In this document: piece by piece, positions 21,882 through 22,537 of the stretch
Layout of the letters: each line of letters starts with the position of its first letter
How positions within the stretch are numbered: position 1 is the stretch's first letter
Assembly (NCBI GenBank): GCA_964403565.1
Contig: CAYOFV010000019.1
Span: 1 to 22,537, forward strand
Origin: Thioglobus_B sp964403565
Lineage (GTDB): Bacteria; Pseudomonadota; Gammaproteobacteria; PS1; Pseudothioglobaceae
DNA length: 22,537 bases
Reading direction: 5' to 3'
Position numbers and translations under genes: made by a program
Notes under the pieces: model-generated
The model's database searches: none
What the model saw: the letters and a program-made list of their open reading frames with translations, nothing else
Told to the model about the DNA's origin: nothing

Positions 21882-22537
21882 GTGTCAAATAGCATTCATT
21901 CTATTAATCTGATTAACCAAGAGCGTAATTACGAGTGCTCTGAGAAGGATTCTGTTTTGAAAAGCGGTTTGCGCAATGGTTTAAATATGCGCTATGAGTG
22001 TAGTAATGGCACTTGTGGAGTTTGTAAAGCAAAACTTATATCTGGAGATCTTGAGCAAATAAAACATCATGATTTTGCCTTGAGCAATGACGAAATAGAA
22101 AACGGTGAATTTTTAACTTGTTGTAATGCTCCTAAGTCTGATTTAAGCCTTGAATTAGATCTTATTGGAGATGTTAGGTCTATTCCTGTTCAAAACATTG
22201 AAACCAAGGTTAAATCAGTTAGTTTTATTAATGATTTAGCAGTTGTAAATATTCGCACTCCAAGATCAAAAACTTTGCAGTTTATGGCGGGTCAGGATGT
22301 TGAGCTTGAATTCAATGGAATCAAGTCTCGCTACCCTATTGCCTCTTGCCCTTGTAATGGTATGGAGCTTGAATTCCATATTAGAAGCATTGAGAGTGAT
22401 GAGTTTTCTCAAGTCTTGTTTTCTAAAAAAATTAAACCTAAGGCAAAATTAAATCTAACTGGACCAAAAGGCGTATTTGTATTAAGAGAAGATTCTGTGA
22501 AACCTATGCTATTTATTGCATGGGATGGTGGTTTTGC
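21882..22537 (+). CDS. [2Fe-2S] ferredoxin-reductase-type oxidoreductase (5' part)
   Basis: Open to the end of the window: 218 codons from a GTG start (TAG lies in frame ten codons upstream, and no ATG is closer). The N-terminal plant-type ferredoxin domain has Cys40-x4-Cys45-x2-Cys48 and Cys80 (YECSNGTCGVCKAKL, FLTCC). A FAD-binding reductase domain follows from about residue 100 with FMAGQDVELEF, SRYPIASCPCNGMELEFHIR and LTGPKGVFVLR. The protein resembles CDP-6-deoxyglucoseen reductase/phenol hydroxylase-type electron-transfer proteins. The FAD motif reads RYPIAS rather than the common RxYSIAS. It passes electrons from NAD(P)H through FAD to the 2Fe-2S cluster; the partner is unknown. The NAD(P) domain is cut off. 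Confidence 0.85.
   Translation, partial: MSNSIHSINLINQERNYECSEKDSVLKSGLRNGLNMRYECSNGTCGVCKAKLISGDLEQIKHHDFALSNDEIENGEFLTCCNAPKSDLSLELDLIGDVRSIPVQNIETKVKSVSFINDLAVVNIRTPRSKTLQFMAGQDVELEFNGIKSRYPIASCPCNGMELEFHIRSIESDEFSQVLFSKKIKPKAKLNLTGPKGVFVLREDSVKPMLFIAWDGGF

Overview
The window is an AT-rich (roughly one-third GC), densely coded stretch of a gammaproteobacterial chromosome. Single-copy housekeeping genes (ssb, bamD, spoT, iscX, tolB-pal-cpoB, pabB, nadE, hemH, ldhA) sit beside an Aap-type amino-acid ABC transporter and a DsrE-like periplasmic protein. Together with the base composition, this suggests a marine sulfur oxidiser of the SUP05/Thioglobus type or a related thiotrophic symbiont. 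The taxonomic placement is inference only.

Layout. 1-1300: a repeat-rich flank and a two-gene toxin-antitoxin cassette (TumE/DUF6516-like toxin plus winged-helix antitoxin, minus strand) between two copies of a 27-bp direct repeat. 1315-3966: a minus-strand operon bamD > MFS transporter > ssb. The MFS start has been disrupted by a 184-bp insertion/duplication that leaves a short upstream ORF overlapping the real start. 4067-6169: bifunctional spoT, divergent from bamD. 6248-9022: iscX-tolB-pal-cpoB, with iscX overlapping tolB, then pabB (9032-10321). 10320-10484: a structured palindromic miniature element lying exactly between the stop codons of convergent pabB and nadE. 10488-12359: nadE, carrying an extra N-terminal DNA-binding (HTH) domain. 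12592-12945: a Sel1-repeat protein divergent from nadE; their shared intergenic region holds three related short repeats, one at the predicted nadE -35 position. 12995-13255: two tiny membrane-protein ORFs. 13365-17484: aapJ, a terminator, then aapQ-aapM-aapP. 17577-18002: a small protein with a C-terminal winged helix. 18265-20261: SH3/coiled-coil membrane protein, thioredoxin and ferrochelatase, tightly packed. 20324-21812: DsrE-like protein and D-lactate dehydrogenase on the minus strand. 21882-end: the 5' part of a [2Fe-2S] ferredoxin-reductase gene.

The most striking observation is the HTH-NadE fusion. The enzyme that makes NAD+ carries its own phage-repressor-like DNA-binding domain, and repeated candidate operators overlap its promoter. 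This suggests an autoregulator analogous in logic to NadR but built on a different enzyme. Two neat insertion events can also be reconstructed: the miniature element between pabB and nadE, and the 184-bp unit at the MFS start.
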